Made by a program: the position numbers and the translations under genes. DNA of 64,000 nucleotides from Limnothrix sp. CACIAM 69d (GTDB lineage: Bacteria; Cyanobacteriota; Cyanobacteriia; CACIAM-69d), in contig MKGP02000024.1 of NCBI GenBank assembly GCA_001913845.2, forward strand, positions 27,443-91,442, in the 5' to 3' direction. Shown here piece after piece: positions 1 through 9,653 of the stretch; position 1 is the stretch's first letter, and each line of letters begins with the position of its first letter. The notes under the pieces are model-generated. The model saw only the letters and a program-made list of their open reading frames with translations. It ran no database searches and was not told where the DNA came from.

Positions 1-552
1 CGTGGCAATCCGCACATTCACCCCCGCCATGGCACAGGCCATCATCAAGGAATGGGCCACATTGTTGCCATCACCCACATAGGTCACCGTCAGACCCGCC
101 AAAGTACCAAAGGCCTCTTGCACCGTCAGCAAATCCGCCAAGGCCTGGCAAGGGTGGGCCAAATCGCTGAGGGCATTAATGACCGGTACGCCGGAATAAT
201 CCCGGAAGGTTTCCAAGTCCGCTTGGTCAAAGGTGCGAATGGCCATCACATCCAAGTAGCGCCCCAGCACCCGCGCCGTATCCTCCAGGGGTTCCCCCCG
301 GCTCACTTGGGTCACCATCGGGTTCAGGTCAATCACTTGGCCACCCAGTTGATACATCGCCACCGTGAAGCTAACGCGGGTGCGGGTTGAAGCTTTGGAA
401 AACAGCAGACCAAGCACTTTGTTGCAAATGGGCGTGATCGTCCCAGCTTTGAGCTGCGCTGCCAGGGACAGCAACGCTTGTAGTTCATCGCGATCGATAT
501 CCGCCAGACTCAGGAAACTGCGCCCTTTAAGTTGTGCTGGGATGGCATCCAT
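1..552 (-). CDS. argF: ornithine carbamoyltransferase, N-terminal part (cut by window start)
   Basis: Cytosolic enzyme of arginine synthesis: carbamoyl phosphate + ornithine to citrulline. The visible product is the N-terminal carbamoyl-phosphate domain and the beginning of the ornithine domain. Reading the minus strand gives the phosphate-binding motif STRTR around residue 60 and the HPCQALADL motif around residue 135, followed by TVTYVGDGNNVAHS; all are diagnostic of the OTC family. The start is the ATG at 550-552 (protein begins MDAIPAQLKGRSFLSL), which fits the family; no clear Shine-Dalgarno is seen. The C-terminal part lies beyond base 1. It reads away from the next gene, with about 290 bp between them. 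Family assignment is secure from the motifs. Confidence 0.93.
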   Translation of the reverse strand, partial: MDAIPAQLKGRSFLSLADIDRDELQALLSLAAQLKAGTITPICNKVLGLLFSKASTRTRVSFTVAMYQLGGQVIDLNPMVTQVSRGEPLEDTARVLGRYLDVMAIRTFDQADLETFRDYSGVPVINALSDLAHPCQALADLLTVQEAFGTLAGLTVTYVGDGNNVAHSLMMACAMAGVNVRIAT

Positions 553-840
553 AAAACGATATTCCCAAGAAATTTGGAGTTGGGTGATGGGGCTTGGTAC
601 GGGGCTGTTGTGATGGGGCGATCGGGCCAGGGCAAGCAGCCAACAGCCCAGGAGCCACGGCCAACCCAAGGGGCTGGCTCCCGCTGTGCCGTCGCCAAAG
701 GCAAATCTCCCGATCGAGCCGCGCCCCGGAAAGCTCCAATCCTACTACTAGGCGTTGGTGGAAACAGCGTCGAAATGCACTGCTTTTCGGGGCTGTGATC
801 TGAATATTGATTGCGATCGCCTGTTTCGCGATCGCCTGTT
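553..840. other. intergenic region with paired HIP1 repeats
   Basis: No convincing gene is seen. Open frames here on both strands are short, overlapping and of GC-rich repetitive composition. Near 811-842 a 14-16 bp unit containing GCGATCGCCTGTTT occurs twice in tandem; the octamer is the HIP1 motif of cyanobacteria. The region must hold the argF promoter, but no clear -35/-10 pair could be picked. Confidence 0.5.
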
Positions 841-1332
841 TTAAAGAAAACTCCACTCGCCAAAGAGATTGTGGGTTGTGTTTTGGATCTCCGCTTGGTG
901 ACCATAAAAGTCCACAACCTTTTGGGTCATGTGGGCGGCCCGCTCGGCAATGGTGGAAGCCAAATGGAGGGTCACAATAGCACAGGCCGCATCGCCGCCA
1001 TAGAGCCGGGCCCGCAACGTGTTGAACCCAATGGCGATCGCGGAAACGTCCGTGGCCGTGGTCACATTGGCGGAACTCAGCTCGCCACTGAAAAAACTAA
1101 TTTCGCCCAAAATCGTGGGAGCCGACAGCACATTCAATTCCCGTTCACCCAAGTCAGTGTTTAAGGTGATGCGAACCTGACCGCTGGACAGGAAGAAGAT
1201 GTGGCTGCCGGGTTTTCCCTGGTGGATGATGGTGCGATCGGCTGAGATGGTGCCCGACTGGCAGGAGGAGAGAAATCGCTGAAATTGCTCAGCGGTCAGG
1301 TCTCGAAATGCAGGAAAATCGCGAAAATTCAT
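841..1332 (-). CDS. cyclic nucleotide-binding (cNMP/Crp-type effector) domain protein
   Basis: A 163-residue protein that is essentially one cNMP-binding beta-roll. It starts with a helix (FRDLTAEQFQRFLS). The roll follows, with GTISADRTIIHQGKPGSHIFFLSSGQV (given here as position: residues about 29-55) and the phosphate-binding-cassette-like segment ILGEISFFSGE (about residues 93-103). A C-terminal helix ends the protein. There is no helix-turn-helix DNA-binding domain and no channel or kinase domain, so it is a stand-alone sensor or regulator. The canonical cassette arginine is not obvious after the FFSGE segment, so cAMP binding is uncertain. Its upstream region carries an unusual cluster of GTTAAC hexamers (1476-1545). 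Confidence 0.75.
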   Translation of the reverse strand: MNFRDFPAFRDLTAEQFQRFLSSCQSGTISADRTIIHQGKPGSHIFFLSSGQVRITLNTDLGERELNVLSAPTILGEISFFSGELSSANVTTATDVSAIAIGFNTLRARLYGGDAACAIVTLHLASTIAERAAHMTQKVVDFYGHQAEIQNTTHNLFGEWSFL

Positions 1333-1475
1333 CTTCGCTCACTCGGCGGCCCCTGAAGATTTCCCATAGTCTATCCCGGGGGCCAAAGGGGCAAGGCTAC
1401 GGTTGCGACCGTTCAATTGAGTGGTTTTTGACCCGCAGCCTGTGGATGGGCCAATGAGCTTGTGGGTTGCGGGTC

Positions 1476-1545
1476 GTTAACTCGCTAGTTAACTTGCTAG
1501 TTAACTCATGGATGGTTAACGAGTCGTGGTTAACGGGTTGCTAAC
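1476..1545. repeat. cluster of five GTTAAC palindromes upstream of the cNMP-binding gene
   Basis: GTTAAC occurs at 1476-1481, 1488-1493, 1500-1505, 1515-1520 and 1529-1534, followed by a one-mismatch copy GCTAAC at 1540-1545. The first three are exactly 12 bp apart and are embedded in 12-bp near-direct repeats (GTTAACTCGCTA, GTTAACTTGCTA). It lies about 140-210 bp upstream of the cNMP-binding gene and just downstream of the cpcF stop, so it could be an operator array or the remains of a repeat expansion. Confidence 0.6.
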
Positions 1546-1564
1546 GAAACGATCGCGTGCTGGG

Positions 1565-2230
1565 TCAGCCCTTGGCCGCCAACTGCTCGATCGCCCATTG
1601 GGCCCGCAGCCGCACCACTAGATCCGTATCAGCAGTCGCCCGATCGCGTAACAAACCTAACACGCGATCGCCCAAGGTCGGTTGCGATTGCGCCAGCCCC
1701 TCCAGCCCCGCGATCGCCGCGTAGCGCACCACCCATTCCAAATCCGTTGCATTCACCGTCAAGACCGCCAACACCCGATCGCGCGCCATCGGCACTTGCT
1801 CCGCCGCCATTCGTGCCCAACGCAATGCCCCCAACCCTTGGGCCGCCGCCCGCCGCACACTGGGGGCAAAATCCGTTTCGGCCGCCGCCAACAACAGTTC
1901 CAAAGCCCGAGGGTCGGCAATTTGGGCCAGCGCTCGCAAGGCCCAAGCCCGCGCCGTGTAGTTATAGCCATCCACCTGGGCCAAAATTGGCTCCACCGCC
2001 GTTTCCCCCAGGGCCACCAGTCCTTCCACCGCCGCCACCGCCGCCCCGGGGTTGTTGTATCCCAACACGGCCATCAGGGTAGGAATTGCCGCCGGATCCT
2101 GGGCCGCCGCGAGCGATCGCACCGCGCCAACCATTTTGGCCACCGAGTCCGCCTCATCCACCGCCCGGATCAGTTGCGACAGATCAGGAGACAAATCGGA
2201 GGACAGCTCAGGAGAAGGGGCGATCGACAT
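1565..2230 (-). CDS. cpcF: phycocyanin alpha-subunit phycocyanobilin lyase subunit CpcF (HEAT-like repeats)
   Basis: 221-residue all-helical protein made of PBS-lyase HEAT-like repeats. It matches the CpcF subunit of the CpcE/CpcF heterodimer that attaches phycocyanobilin to Cys84 of the phycocyanin alpha subunit. Recognisable family segments are AIPTLMAVLGYNNPGAAVAA (about residues 54-73), DGYNYTARAWALRALAQIAD (about 86-105), SVRRAAAQGLGALRW and EWVVRYAAIAGLEGLA. The family is usually about 205-215 residues, so the length fits; the first 20 residues (Ser/Pro/Asp-rich) are an unconserved extension. No cpcE or cpcBA genes are next to it, so the gene is detached from the usual cpc operon. A related HEAT-repeat lyase (for example PecF) is the main alternative. 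Confidence 0.8.
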   Translation of the reverse strand: MSIAPSPELSSDLSPDLSQLIRAVDEADSVAKMVGAVRSLAAAQDPAAIPTLMAVLGYNNPGAAVAAVEGLVALGETAVEPILAQVDGYNYTARAWALRALAQIADPRALELLLAAAETDFAPSVRRAAAQGLGALRWARMAAEQVPMARDRVLAVLTVNATDLEWVVRYAAIAGLEGLAQSQPTLGDRVLGLLRDRATADTDLVVRLRAQWAIEQLAAKG

Positions 2231-2342
2231 AGGTATAGCTCCGTTGGAATTGAGTAACTGTTTTTGGGTGTAGCTGTTTTTTAGGAGGGGGATTTTTGAA
2301 GATCAACTTTGAAATTCAGGTTTGAAATAGACAGTCCCTTTC

Positions 2343-2475
2343 AGAGAATGTTTGAAAAGTATCTTTTGGCCTGTGCCAAACACCAATAGTTGTGGGGGCA
2401 AGATGCTCAAGCCCCTTGTCTACGTCGAGCACTGGAGCGGACAGAGTAGCAATTTTGGCTTTTCAGACATCCTTT
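2343..2475. repeat. MITE-like element, family A, copy 1
   Basis: About 133 bp non-coding element whose left end (AGAGAATGTTTGAAAAG) is an imperfect inverted copy of its right end (CTTTTCAGACATCCT). Two closely similar copies lie at 21381-21512 and 56619-56767, and a decayed one at 41515-41645. The centre holds a degenerate version of the 20-bp palindrome (CAAGATGCTCAAGCCCCTTG at 2399-2418). It sits between cpcF and the 3' end of the DUF3611 gene. Confidence 0.75.
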
Positions 2476-2488
2476 CAGGGCGATCGCT

Positions 2489-3106
2489 TCAATCGCCACC
2501 GGATCCAGCCTTGCTGATGCGATCGATCAACCAAAGATTGGCCGTCAAATTGCAAAAATGGGCAAACATTCCGTGCGTGTTTCCCAACACCACAAACACA
2601 TCCAACGCTTGAATGAAGCGACTCGGATCCACAAAGCCCAAATTAAACGGACTGCTTTGCATCAATAGCTTATTCGTGAGCTGACCCGTCACGGCCTCCG
2701 CCCCCACCAGCGCCAACCCCAAACCAAACAGATTAATCAAAACCCCCAGCCGGAGCCGCTTGAGGGTATCGGCCTTGGACGGTCGGGCGTTTTTCGGAGC
2801 CTGGAGCCGCCGTGCATGTTGCGTGTTGGTGAAGGTGTAATAGATGCTGGCCAGCAAAGTCAGCATCGCCACCACAGCCACCGCCAACCCCCCGATCGAC
2901 CCCGGCCCCGGCCCCACCGGAACTGCCCCGGGCGTGGGACTAGTGCGCGCAAACAACATGGGCGTGGTCAGCAACAGCAGAATACTGCCAATCACCCCAA
3001 GAAAAATTTGGATCCAAAAGCTGATGGTGCTGGTGCGACCCATCAAGCGGGCAATGCGTTCAACTTGGCTAACCACGGTGGGCTGGGAGCGGACACGACT
3101 GATCAC
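2489..3106 (-). CDS. DUF3611 family membrane protein
   Basis: 205-residue integral membrane protein of the cyanobacterial/plastid DUF3611 family; function unknown. After an N-terminal basic, amphipathic stretch (VERIARLMGRTSTISFWIQ), four hydrophobic segments are visible: about 31-52 (FLGVIGSILLLLTTPMLF), 72-92 (GLAVAVVAMLTLLASIYY), 120-140 (LGVLINLFGLGLALVGAEAV) and 165-195. The FWIQ...GVIG pattern and the GLALVGAEAVTGQLTNKLL segment are what recall the family. It reads leftward and stands alone. The left-hand neighbour is a MITE-like element that ends 14 bp from its stop. Confidence 0.7.
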   Translation of the reverse strand: MISRVRSQPTVVSQVERIARLMGRTSTISFWIQIFLGVIGSILLLLTTPMLFARTSPTPGAVPVGPGPGSIGGLAVAVVAMLTLLASIYYTFTNTQHARRLQAPKNARPSKADTLKRLRLGVLINLFGLGLALVGAEAVTGQLTNKLLMQSSPFNLGFVDPSRFIQALDVFVVLGNTHGMFAHFCNLTANLWLIDRISKAGSGGD

Positions 3107-3248
3107 CTTAACATGCTCGATCGCGCGGCCCCGAGTCCGATATGCTGATGGGAGCTGGGTTTGTAACTAATTGTTGCAGTAGCCTCAGGGAACACCACCA
3201 GCCCAACGCCTCCCTTCACCACCATTGCCCCACCTCCCGTCACTCGCC

Positions 3249-3791
3249 ATGTCCAACGATGTCGTTGTCTCGTCCACGCTGTTCTTGACGGTGTTGATGT
3301 TAATCGGCCTGGTCTTCTTCATCCGCGCTTCCGCCAAAGACCGCACGGAACTGGCTTGCTACGTCCCCGAAACCATCCCGGAAACCGAACTGCGCGACCG
3401 GCTCCGAGGCTACTTCTCAGGGCGATCGTATCGCTTGGTGAATCGGGATGCAGACAACGATCGCGTCACCTTTGAAGGTTTGGTGGCCGCCAGCCCCACC
3501 TTGGCCATCTTCCTCAGCATCCTCGCGGCCGGTGGGTTGCTTTGTCTGGGCCTCGTTTTGTCCATGACCATTCCCCAAATCCAGAATGCTGGATTAGCCC
3601 TCGTCCTCTTGGCCCCGGCCGCCGGTTGGTTCTATCAACGCAAAGCCCAGCGCACCGAACAAGTGCAATTGCAGCTCGAAACCAACGATCAAGGGGCGAT
3701 CGCCCGGCTCTGGGTCAAAGCCCACCGCGACGAACTCATTGCCCTCGAAGCGTCCCTCGGCCTCGAACCCACCCGACCCGCCAGCCACTAA
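3249..3791 (+). CDS. CCB1-like (DUF3529) protein, putative cytochrome b6 heme ci assembly factor
   Basis: About 180-residue membrane protein beginning MSNDVVVSSTLFLTV. An upstream in-frame ATG at 3225 would add only 8 unconserved residues, so 3249 is preferred. One transmembrane helix lies at residues 8-26 (FLTVLMLIGLVFFIRAS), followed by a soluble domain (FSGRSYRLVNRDADNDRVTFEG). A hairpin of two helices follows at about 83-125, and the C-terminal soluble domain has RTEQVQLQLET and AHRDELIALE. This layout is that of cyanobacterial homologues of CCB1, needed in chloroplasts to attach heme ci to cytochrome b6 of the b6f complex. The family link is from remembered pattern, not a search. A short inverted repeat (CCCAGC...GCTGGG, 3792-3811) follows the stop and may aid termination. 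Confidence 0.6.
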   Translation: MSNDVVVSSTLFLTVLMLIGLVFFIRASAKDRTELACYVPETIPETELRDRLRGYFSGRSYRLVNRDADNDRVTFEGLVAASPTLAIFLSILAAGGLLCLGLVLSMTIPQIQNAGLALVLLAPAAGWFYQRKAQRTEQVQLQLETNDQGAIARLWVKAHRDELIALEASLGLEPTRPASH

Positions 3792-3896
3792 CCCAGCCAT
3801 GCAAAGCTGGGCTGGTTGCTGGGCAGAGCCAACGAAACGTTGAGGCAACACTCAGTAATCGTTAAGGATGCAATTAACAATTGACTGAAACCCAAT

Positions 3897-5594
3897 CTAA
3901 AAGTCGGCTAACTGACTAATCAGATCACCCCTCCGAAAGGTTGCAGACAATTGCTGCAAAGAGAGGGCAGAAGCTGAATAAAGACGGTGAATTGCATCCT
4001 CGATATCTTTGACACCCCGATCAAAATATTCGGATTCCTGATTCTGAATCAGTTCCTGCACCCTTAAAAAGTGCTGATGATTCAAATCATCGACTCGCTG
4101 TAATTTCAAATCCCGTAAAAGGTATTTCCCCATTTGCATGGCGATAAAATAAGAAGCGTAACGGACAAAATCTGGGTCATTGTTGGCTGGTTGGCGATGA
4201 CGGCTATCGGCAATTCTGGACAGTAAAGTGGCACTGATGATCTGTGTGCCATTTAAGTTGCTCGTAAAAATTCGATTATAAAGTTTTCCAAAATGCTCAC
4301 GAGTGGAAGATTTTGCCTGATGAGGGGCTTTTCTCCAAACGGCTAAAACGGCTGCGGCTGCTTCCGATGAAGTAATATCCTGCTGAGTTGGACGCTCTGA
4401 GCTGCGTTTTCTTAAATAACGATAACCCAGTTGCGCAATATCCAGTTCTAGTTGCGCTTGACGCTCATCATTTGCCTTCAGATCTCGCAGATCAACCGGA
4501 TTTTGGTTATTGGTAGCGAAGGTAATTTTCTGAACCAAATCGGTGTTGAAACTGGATAATTGATAAAGACGAATCAAAATATAGGCATTCGCTGAGTGAG
4601 CCTGATCGATTGGTAGTTGTTGCTGTGCATTGACCCATGTTTTATAAATGGTCATGCAAGTTTGTCCGCCATTGATGATTTGCAGGTTTTGGATCCGTAC
4701 CTGATGATCACTGCCTTGTAGAGTGTTGTATTCAAACTTGTCACAAATCAGTGTTAAACCATTGTTATAGAAATAGAGATAGTTGGCGTTGGTTTCAATT
4801 GTTTGCCGAATGCCGTCATTGACTCGATTATTTTGAAGCCCCAAATAGCGGCGAATATTGCGCTCAAATAATCGCTCTCCATGCCGATCGACCAAAGTGG
4901 CAATCTCGCTAATGGCAACTCGCCCCACTAAGATTCGGTTGAATTCAATATCCTCAACTAGAATTTTTCCGGAAAGCTGGAGGGTGTCATTAACGGGCTT
5001 CTTTGATTGCTGTAATTTAATCAGGCGATCGGGGTTGAGGTGCTCCCACTCCACTTGATCACCGAATCCCGCAATTTGAATTAGGCGATCAGTCTGTTCA
5101 TTCCAGCGCAACCCGTTATTACAGGCGATCGCCCGTACTTGGGGAATATAGCCATCTCGAATCAAACTCCGAATCTCTTCGACCTTTGCTTGCAGACGAC
5201 GATTTAGGCTTTGATTGAGATTAATACTCGGATCAAATAAATATTGAATGGCATTAATTAAGCTCTTAATTCCTTCTTCGGGAAAATGGCTAGCTCCATC
5301 CAGTTTCTGTTTATATTTACCCTGAAATAAATAAACCGTGAATTCGCCATCCTGCTCTTCAAAGGCATAGATCGCATCTACGCCAAAATCTTGCCCTCCA
5401 TCCACAATGCAATCAAGCGTGGCTAGGTCGTCAAGATCCAGGATCGATCGAGCACATAAATGGATAAAAGCTAAGGATTTCAGCCGCCCGCGATCGCCCT
5501 GCAAGTTAAGACCGAGTTGTGCCTGTAACTCAGGCTTTAGGCGTTCGGCTAGGCTCTCGACCTGCTGATCAATAATCGAAGCCTTAATATCCAT
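3897..5594 (-). CDS. AIPR family protein (abortive-infection phage-resistance type), nuclease-like N-terminus
   Basis: 565-residue protein with the hallmarks of the AIPR family (Pfam AIPR, named for abortive-infection phage-resistance proteins). YFYNNGLTLICDKF (residues 274-287) is followed by LQIINGGQTCMTIYK (303-317, NGGQT signature). The first 95 residues contain DGGQDFGVDAIYAF and VYLFQGKYK (D69, D73 and Q91-x-K93). This is the D...(E/Q)xK layout of PD-(D/E)xK nucleases, also seen at the start of many AIPR proteins, so DNA or RNA cleavage is plausible. It is AT-richer than its neighbour leuS and is a single-gene unit reading leftward, with no restriction-modification genes beside it. Phage defence is an inference from the family; the sequence alone shows the domain architecture. 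Confidence 0.8.
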   Translation of the reverse strand: MDIKASIIDQQVESLAERLKPELQAQLGLNLQGDRGRLKSLAFIHLCARSILDLDDLATLDCIVDGGQDFGVDAIYAFEEQDGEFTVYLFQGKYKQKLDGASHFPEEGIKSLINAIQYLFDPSINLNQSLNRRLQAKVEEIRSLIRDGYIPQVRAIACNNGLRWNEQTDRLIQIAGFGDQVEWEHLNPDRLIKLQQSKKPVNDTLQLSGKILVEDIEFNRILVGRVAISEIATLVDRHGERLFERNIRRYLGLQNNRVNDGIRQTIETNANYLYFYNNGLTLICDKFEYNTLQGSDHQVRIQNLQIINGGQTCMTIYKTWVNAQQQLPIDQAHSANAYILIRLYQLSSFNTDLVQKITFATNNQNPVDLRDLKANDERQAQLELDIAQLGYRYLRKRSSERPTQQDITSSEAAAAVLAVWRKAPHQAKSSTREHFGKLYNRIFTSNLNGTQIISATLLSRIADSRHRQPANNDPDFVRYASYFIAMQMGKYLLRDLKLQRVDDLNHQHFLRVQELIQNQESEYFDRGVKDIEDAIHRLYSASALSLQQLSATFRRGDLISQLADF

Positions 5595-5689
5595 TGATCT
5601 TAAAAAAATTGTGAATTAAACAAAGATTGGATCGAATGAATTAATCGCTCGATCCAATCTCTATTCAAACTCAAGCGACTAGGCGATCG

Positions 5690-8278
5690 CTACACCACAA
5701 AATTCACCAGCTTGCCGGGAACGACGATCGCCTTTTTCACTTCCTGACCCGCAATGTGCTTTTGGGCCACATCGCTGCTGAGGGCGAGCTGTTCTAGGGT
5801 GTCCTTGTCCGTGCCTGCTGGCACTTGGATTGTGCCGCGTGTTTTGCCCTTGATTTGAATCACGATCGTCACCTCATCGGCCACCAAGGCGGATTCATCC
5901 AAGGCGGGCCAAGTGGCGGCATGAACCGAGCCGGACTGCCCGATCGCCCCCCACAATTCTTCAGTTAAATGGGGCGCGAAGGGAGCCAGCAACAACACCA
6001 GGGTTTGAATCCCTTCTGCAAAGACCGGCGTGGTTTTGTTGGCGTAATCGTTCAGGGCGTTGCTGAGTTTCATCAACTCGGAAATCGCCGTGTTCAATTG
6101 ATAGTCTTCGGCTAAATCTTCCGAGACTTCTTTGATAGCGATGTGGATGGCGCGGCGCAGATCTTTTTCGGCTTTTGGCTCGGGGGCGATCGCCTCGCCG
6201 GCCTGGGCTTCCAGGTAGTTGCTCACCAACCGCCAGACGCGATTCAAGAAGCGGAATTGCCCTTCCACGTCCGCATCGTCCCACTCCAAATCCTTCTCCG
6301 GCGGCGCTTTGAACAGCACAAACATCCGCGAAGTGTCCGCGCCGTATTTGGCCAGCACGCCCTCGGGATCAACGCCGTTGTATTTGGACTTGGACATTTT
6401 TTCGTAGACCGACACCAGCGGATCGCCCGTGGCCGGGTCTTTCGGCTGGCTGGGATCGCTGAAGTCCACATCGGCCGGGGCGATGTATTTGCCCGTAGCT
6501 GGGTTTTTGTAGGCCATGGCTTGCACCATACCCTGGGTCAGCAGGCGGCTGAAGGGTTCATCGAAGTTGAGCAAGCCGCGATCGCGCAGCACTTTCGTGA
6601 AAAAGCGCGAGTAGAGCAGGTGCAAAATTGCGTGCTCAATGCCACCAACATATTGATCGACGGGGGCCCAAGCGTTGGTCTTGGCTGGGTCGAAGGCGGC
6701 GGACTCGTTGCGCGCATCGGGGTAGCGCAGGAAATACCAGGAGGAATCGATGAAGGTGTCCATGGTGTCCGTTTCCCGCTTGGCCGGTGTGCCACAGGTG
6801 GGGCAAGGCACGTTCACCCAGTCGTCCAGCTTGGCCAGGGGCGAGGGGCCACGCCCGGAAAACTGCACATTGCTGGGCAGTTCCACCGGTAACTGATCGT
6901 CAGGCACGGGCACTGCGCCGCAGTTGGGGCAATGGACGATCGGGATCGGCACGCCCCAATAGCGCTGACGGGAAATCAGCCAATCCCGCAGCCGGTATTG
7001 CACCTTCGCTTTGCCCCAGCCTTGGGCCTCGGCAAATTCGGTGATTTTGGCCTTGGCTTCGGGGGAAGGCGTGCCGTCGAATTGATCCGAGTTCACCAGC
7101 AGGCCCGTTTCGGTGTAGGCCGCCGTCAGAGCTTCCGCATCGGCCGACGCGCCCGCTTCCGGCACGATCACCACCTTCAGGGGCAAGCCGTTGTTTTTGG
7201 CGAATTGGAAGTCCCGCTGATCGTGGGTGGGCACGCCCATCACCGCGCCCGTGCCGTATTCATAGAGCACGTAGTCGGCGATCCAAATCGGGATTTCTTC
7301 GCCGGTAAAGGGGTTCAGCGCTGTGCCACCGGTAGGGATGCCGCGCTTGGGCTTGTCGTCGGCGGTGCGATCGATTTCGCTTTGGGCCGAAATTTCCTGC
7401 ACGAAAGCGTCCACGGCTTCCCGGCGATCGCTTGTCGTCACCTGCGCGACCAAGGGATGCTCGGGAGCTAACACCACGTAGGTCACGCCATAGACCGTAT
7501 CGGGGCGGGTGGTGAAGACGGTGATTTTCTCACCAGCCAGGGCCTCGTTACCGACGATCGGGAAGTCTAGCAAGGCTCCAGTCGATTTGCCGATCCAGTT
7601 GGCCTGCATGGTTTTCACGCGATCGGGCCAGCCGGTCAGCTTGTCTAAATCCGTCAGCAGTTGTTCGGCGTAGTCGGTGATTTTGAAGAACCACTGACGC
7701 AACAGCCGCTTTTCAACCAATGCGCCTGATCGCCAGGATTTGCCCTCGCTGTCCACCTGTTCGTTGGCCAAGACGGTTTGATCGATCGGGTCCCAATTCA
7801 CCGTCGCTTCCTTTTGGTAGGCCAAACCGGCGGCAAAAAATTGCAGGAAAATCCACTGAGTCCAGCGGTAATAGTCCGGGCGGCAGGTGGCCACTTCCCG
7901 TTCCCAGTCGTAGGACAGACCCAAGCGCTGGAGCTGGCCCTTCATTTGGGCGATGTTTTGCTCTGTCCAAACGGCAGGATGTACCCCCCGATCGATCGCC
8001 GCATTCTCGGCGGGCAACCCAAAGGCATCCCAGCCCATCGGGTGCAACACTTGGTAGCCCTGCATCCGTCGCACCCGGGCGATCGCATCGGTGATCGAAT
8101 AGTTGCGGACATGGCCCATGTGCAAATTCCCCGAGGGGTAGGGGAACATCGACAGGGCGTAAAACTTTTTGGGTGCGGGGGTGCGATCGGCTAGGTCAGG
8201 GGTGCGATCGGCGTTTTGCTCGGCCCAAACAGCTTGCCACTTTGCTTCGATTTCGTTGGGGTTATAGCGAGCGTCCAC
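5690..8278 (-). CDS. leuS: leucyl-tRNA synthetase
   Basis: Class Ia aminoacyl-tRNA synthetase that charges tRNA-Leu in the cytosol. The Rossmann-fold HIGH box appears as [15 protein letters not shown] near residue 45. The long CP1 editing domain contains [19 protein letters not shown] and [15 protein letters not shown], and the KMSKS loop is [15 protein letters not shown] around residue 615. The anticodon-binding domain and the C-terminal segment ([16 protein letters not shown]) follow. The protein is about 862 residues, normal for bacterial LeuRS. The GTG at 8276-8278 ([15 protein letters not shown]) is chosen as start because AGGAGG lies 10 bases upstream; the longer frame to 8302 would need TTG. 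Divergent from the DUF262 gene, sharing a roughly 155-bp promoter region. Confidence 0.97.
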   Translation of the reverse strand: MDARYNPNEIEAKWQAVWAEQNADRTPDLADRTPAPKKFYALSMFPYPSGNLHMGHVRNYSITDAIARVRRMQGYQVLHPMGWDAFGLPAENAAIDRGVHPAVWTEQNIAQMKGQLQRLGLSYDWEREVATCRPDYYRWTQWIFLQFFAAGLAYQKEATVNWDPIDQTVLANEQVDSEGKSWRSGALVEKRLLRQWFFKITDYAEQLLTDLDKLTGWPDRVKTMQANWIGKSTGALLDFPIVGNEALAGEKITVFTTRPDTVYGVTYVVLAPEHPLVAQVTTSDRREAVDAFVQEISAQSEIDRTADDKPKRGIPTGGTALNPFTGEEIPIWIADYVLYEYGTGAVMGVPTHDQRDFQFAKNNGLPLKVVIVPEAGASADAEALTAAYTETGLLVNSDQFDGTPSPEAKAKITEFAEAQGWGKAKVQYRLRDWLISRQRYWGVPIPIVHCPNCGAVPVPDDQLPVELPSNVQFSGRGPSPLAKLDDWVNVPCPTCGTPAKRETDTMDTFIDSSWYFLRYPDARNESAAFDPAKTNAWAPVDQYVGGIEHAILHLLYSRFFTKVLRDRGLLNFDEPFSRLLTQGMVQAMAYKNPATGKYIAPADVDFSDPSQPKDPATGDPLVSVYEKMSKSKYNGVDPEGVLAKYGADTSRMFVLFKAPPEKDLEWDDADVEGQFRFLNRVWRLVSNYLEAQAGEAIAPEPKAEKDLRRAIHIAIKEVSEDLAEDYQLNTAISELMKLSNALNDYANKTTPVFAEGIQTLVLLLAPFAPHLTEELWGAIGQSGSVHAATWPALDESALVADEVTIVIQIKGKTRGTIQVPAGTDKDTLEQLALSSDVAQKHIAGQEVKKAIVVPGKLVNFVV

Positions 8279-8433
8279 GGCGATCAATCCTCCTGGGGGC
8301 AACGGTTGGCGATTCTATACTGTATCGCAACTCACTGGCCTCACTGGTTTCAACCTGCTGTCTCTGGGGAGCGGTGCTATGATCGCTAATAGTTCACGAT
8401 GCATAGATTGGTTTCAAGCCATTATTAAAAACT

Positions 8434-9648
8434 ATGGAAGCTAATCTTGTCCCTGCAAATACTGAAACTGAATCAGCATTAGACGATCAAATCCTGGAAG
8501 CAGCTTCCGGGGCTGAATTTACCAGCTCAAATGGAAACTCAGAACCTGATGTAGAAGGTGATGTTGATGATGGGATTTCCCCTTCCTACTATTCCATCAC
8601 AAGTTATGGTGCAGACTATCCTATAGATGGATTAATCAAAAGACTAGAGCAAGGTAATATCGTTATTCCTAAATTTCAGCGATCTTATGTTTGGAAAATC
8701 GAGCAAGCTTCTCGATTAATTGAGTCTTTTTTGCTCGGACTGCCTGTTCCTGGAATTTTTTTAGCTAAAGAGAATGAAACCAATAAACTCATTGTCATTG
8801 ATGGACAGCAAAGGCTAAGAAGCCTACAGTACTTTTACAGTGGTCAGTTTCCTGAGCGCCCTGGATCTGATCAATATATTCCTTTTGCTTTGTCAGGTAG
8901 GATTGCCCCTCAGTTTGTAGGCAAAACTTATGCAACCCTGAAGGCCAATGATCAGCTCAAGCTTGATGATTCAATTATTCCTGCCACAATCGTTCGACAA
9001 GACGCACCGAGCGAGGATAATGAACAAACCAGTATATATCATATTTTTGAACGTCTAAACACTGGAGGAAATCAACTGGTTGCTCAAGAAATTCGAGCTG
9101 CCATTTATCACGGGAAATTCAACGAATTACTATCTGATTTAAATCAGTATGATCAATGGCAAAAGATTTTTCAAGGTAAAATTTCTGCAAAATCACCTGA
9201 TTTGAGCAAGAGAATGAAAGATCAAGAATTGATTTTACGATTTATAGCGCTTTACTTTGAATTACAAGCCTATAAAGGATCCATGAAAGACTTCTTGAAT
9301 ACTTTTATGGAAAGCAATCGATCTCTTGATCGAAATTATGATGCTTCTGAAATCAGGCTGATTTTTGAAAGAACAATTAGCTTAGTGTACTCCAGTATTG
9401 GAGAGAAAGCATTTCGCCCTCGCCGAGGTCTTCATGCTGCTGTTTTTGATGCAGTGATGATCGCTCTAGCCAAGCGATTAGATCAGAAGCCAGTACAAGA
9501 CTTGATAGCACTAAGAGAAGCCTACACTAAGCTACTAAATAGCGAAAAATTTCGACAAGTCAGTATTGACTCCAGGCAGATGACTAATACTGAAAATGTT
9601 CGTAAGCGAATTGAACTGGCAACCCTGGCTTTTGAGAATGTGCCCTAG
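8434..9648 (+). CDS. DUF262 (GmrS-type N-terminal domain) protein
   Basis: 404-residue protein. An acidic N-terminal tail of about 55 residues precedes a DUF262 domain with the two signature motifs IPKFQRSYVW (78-87) and VIDGQQRLRSL (121-131). The FERLNTGG segment, also typical of the family, follows at about residue 203. DUF262 is a ParB/Srx-like nucleotide-dependent nuclease domain found in type IV modification-dependent restriction enzymes (GmrSD, BrxU) and in stand-alone defence proteins. No DUF1607/HNH C-terminal nuclease domain is visible, so this is an S-like subunit alone. The next gene, 5 bp downstream, encodes a HEPN-motif protein, which makes a two-gene operon likely. AT-rich codon use contrasts with leuS. 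Restriction-type defence is an inference from the family and context. Confidence 0.82.
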   Translation: MEANLVPANTETESALDDQILEAASGAEFTSSNGNSEPDVEGDVDDGISPSYYSITSYGADYPIDGLIKRLEQGNIVIPKFQRSYVWKIEQASRLIESFLLGLPVPGIFLAKENETNKLIVIDGQQRLRSLQYFYSGQFPERPGSDQYIPFALSGRIAPQFVGKTYATLKANDQLKLDDSIIPATIVRQDAPSEDNEQTSIYHIFERLNTGGNQLVAQEIRAAIYHGKFNELLSDLNQYDQWQKIFQGKISAKSPDLSKRMKDQELILRFIALYFELQAYKGSMKDFLNTFMESNRSLDRNYDASEIRLIFERTISLVYSSIGEKAFRPRRGLHAAVFDAVMIALAKRLDQKPVQDLIALREAYTKLLNSEKFRQVSIDSRQMTNTENVRKRIELATLAFENVP

Positions 9649-9653
9649 TCACC

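Noticed and set aside
6143..6892. 249-residue frame opposite leuS
   Set aside because: Shadow of leuS with no family resemblance.
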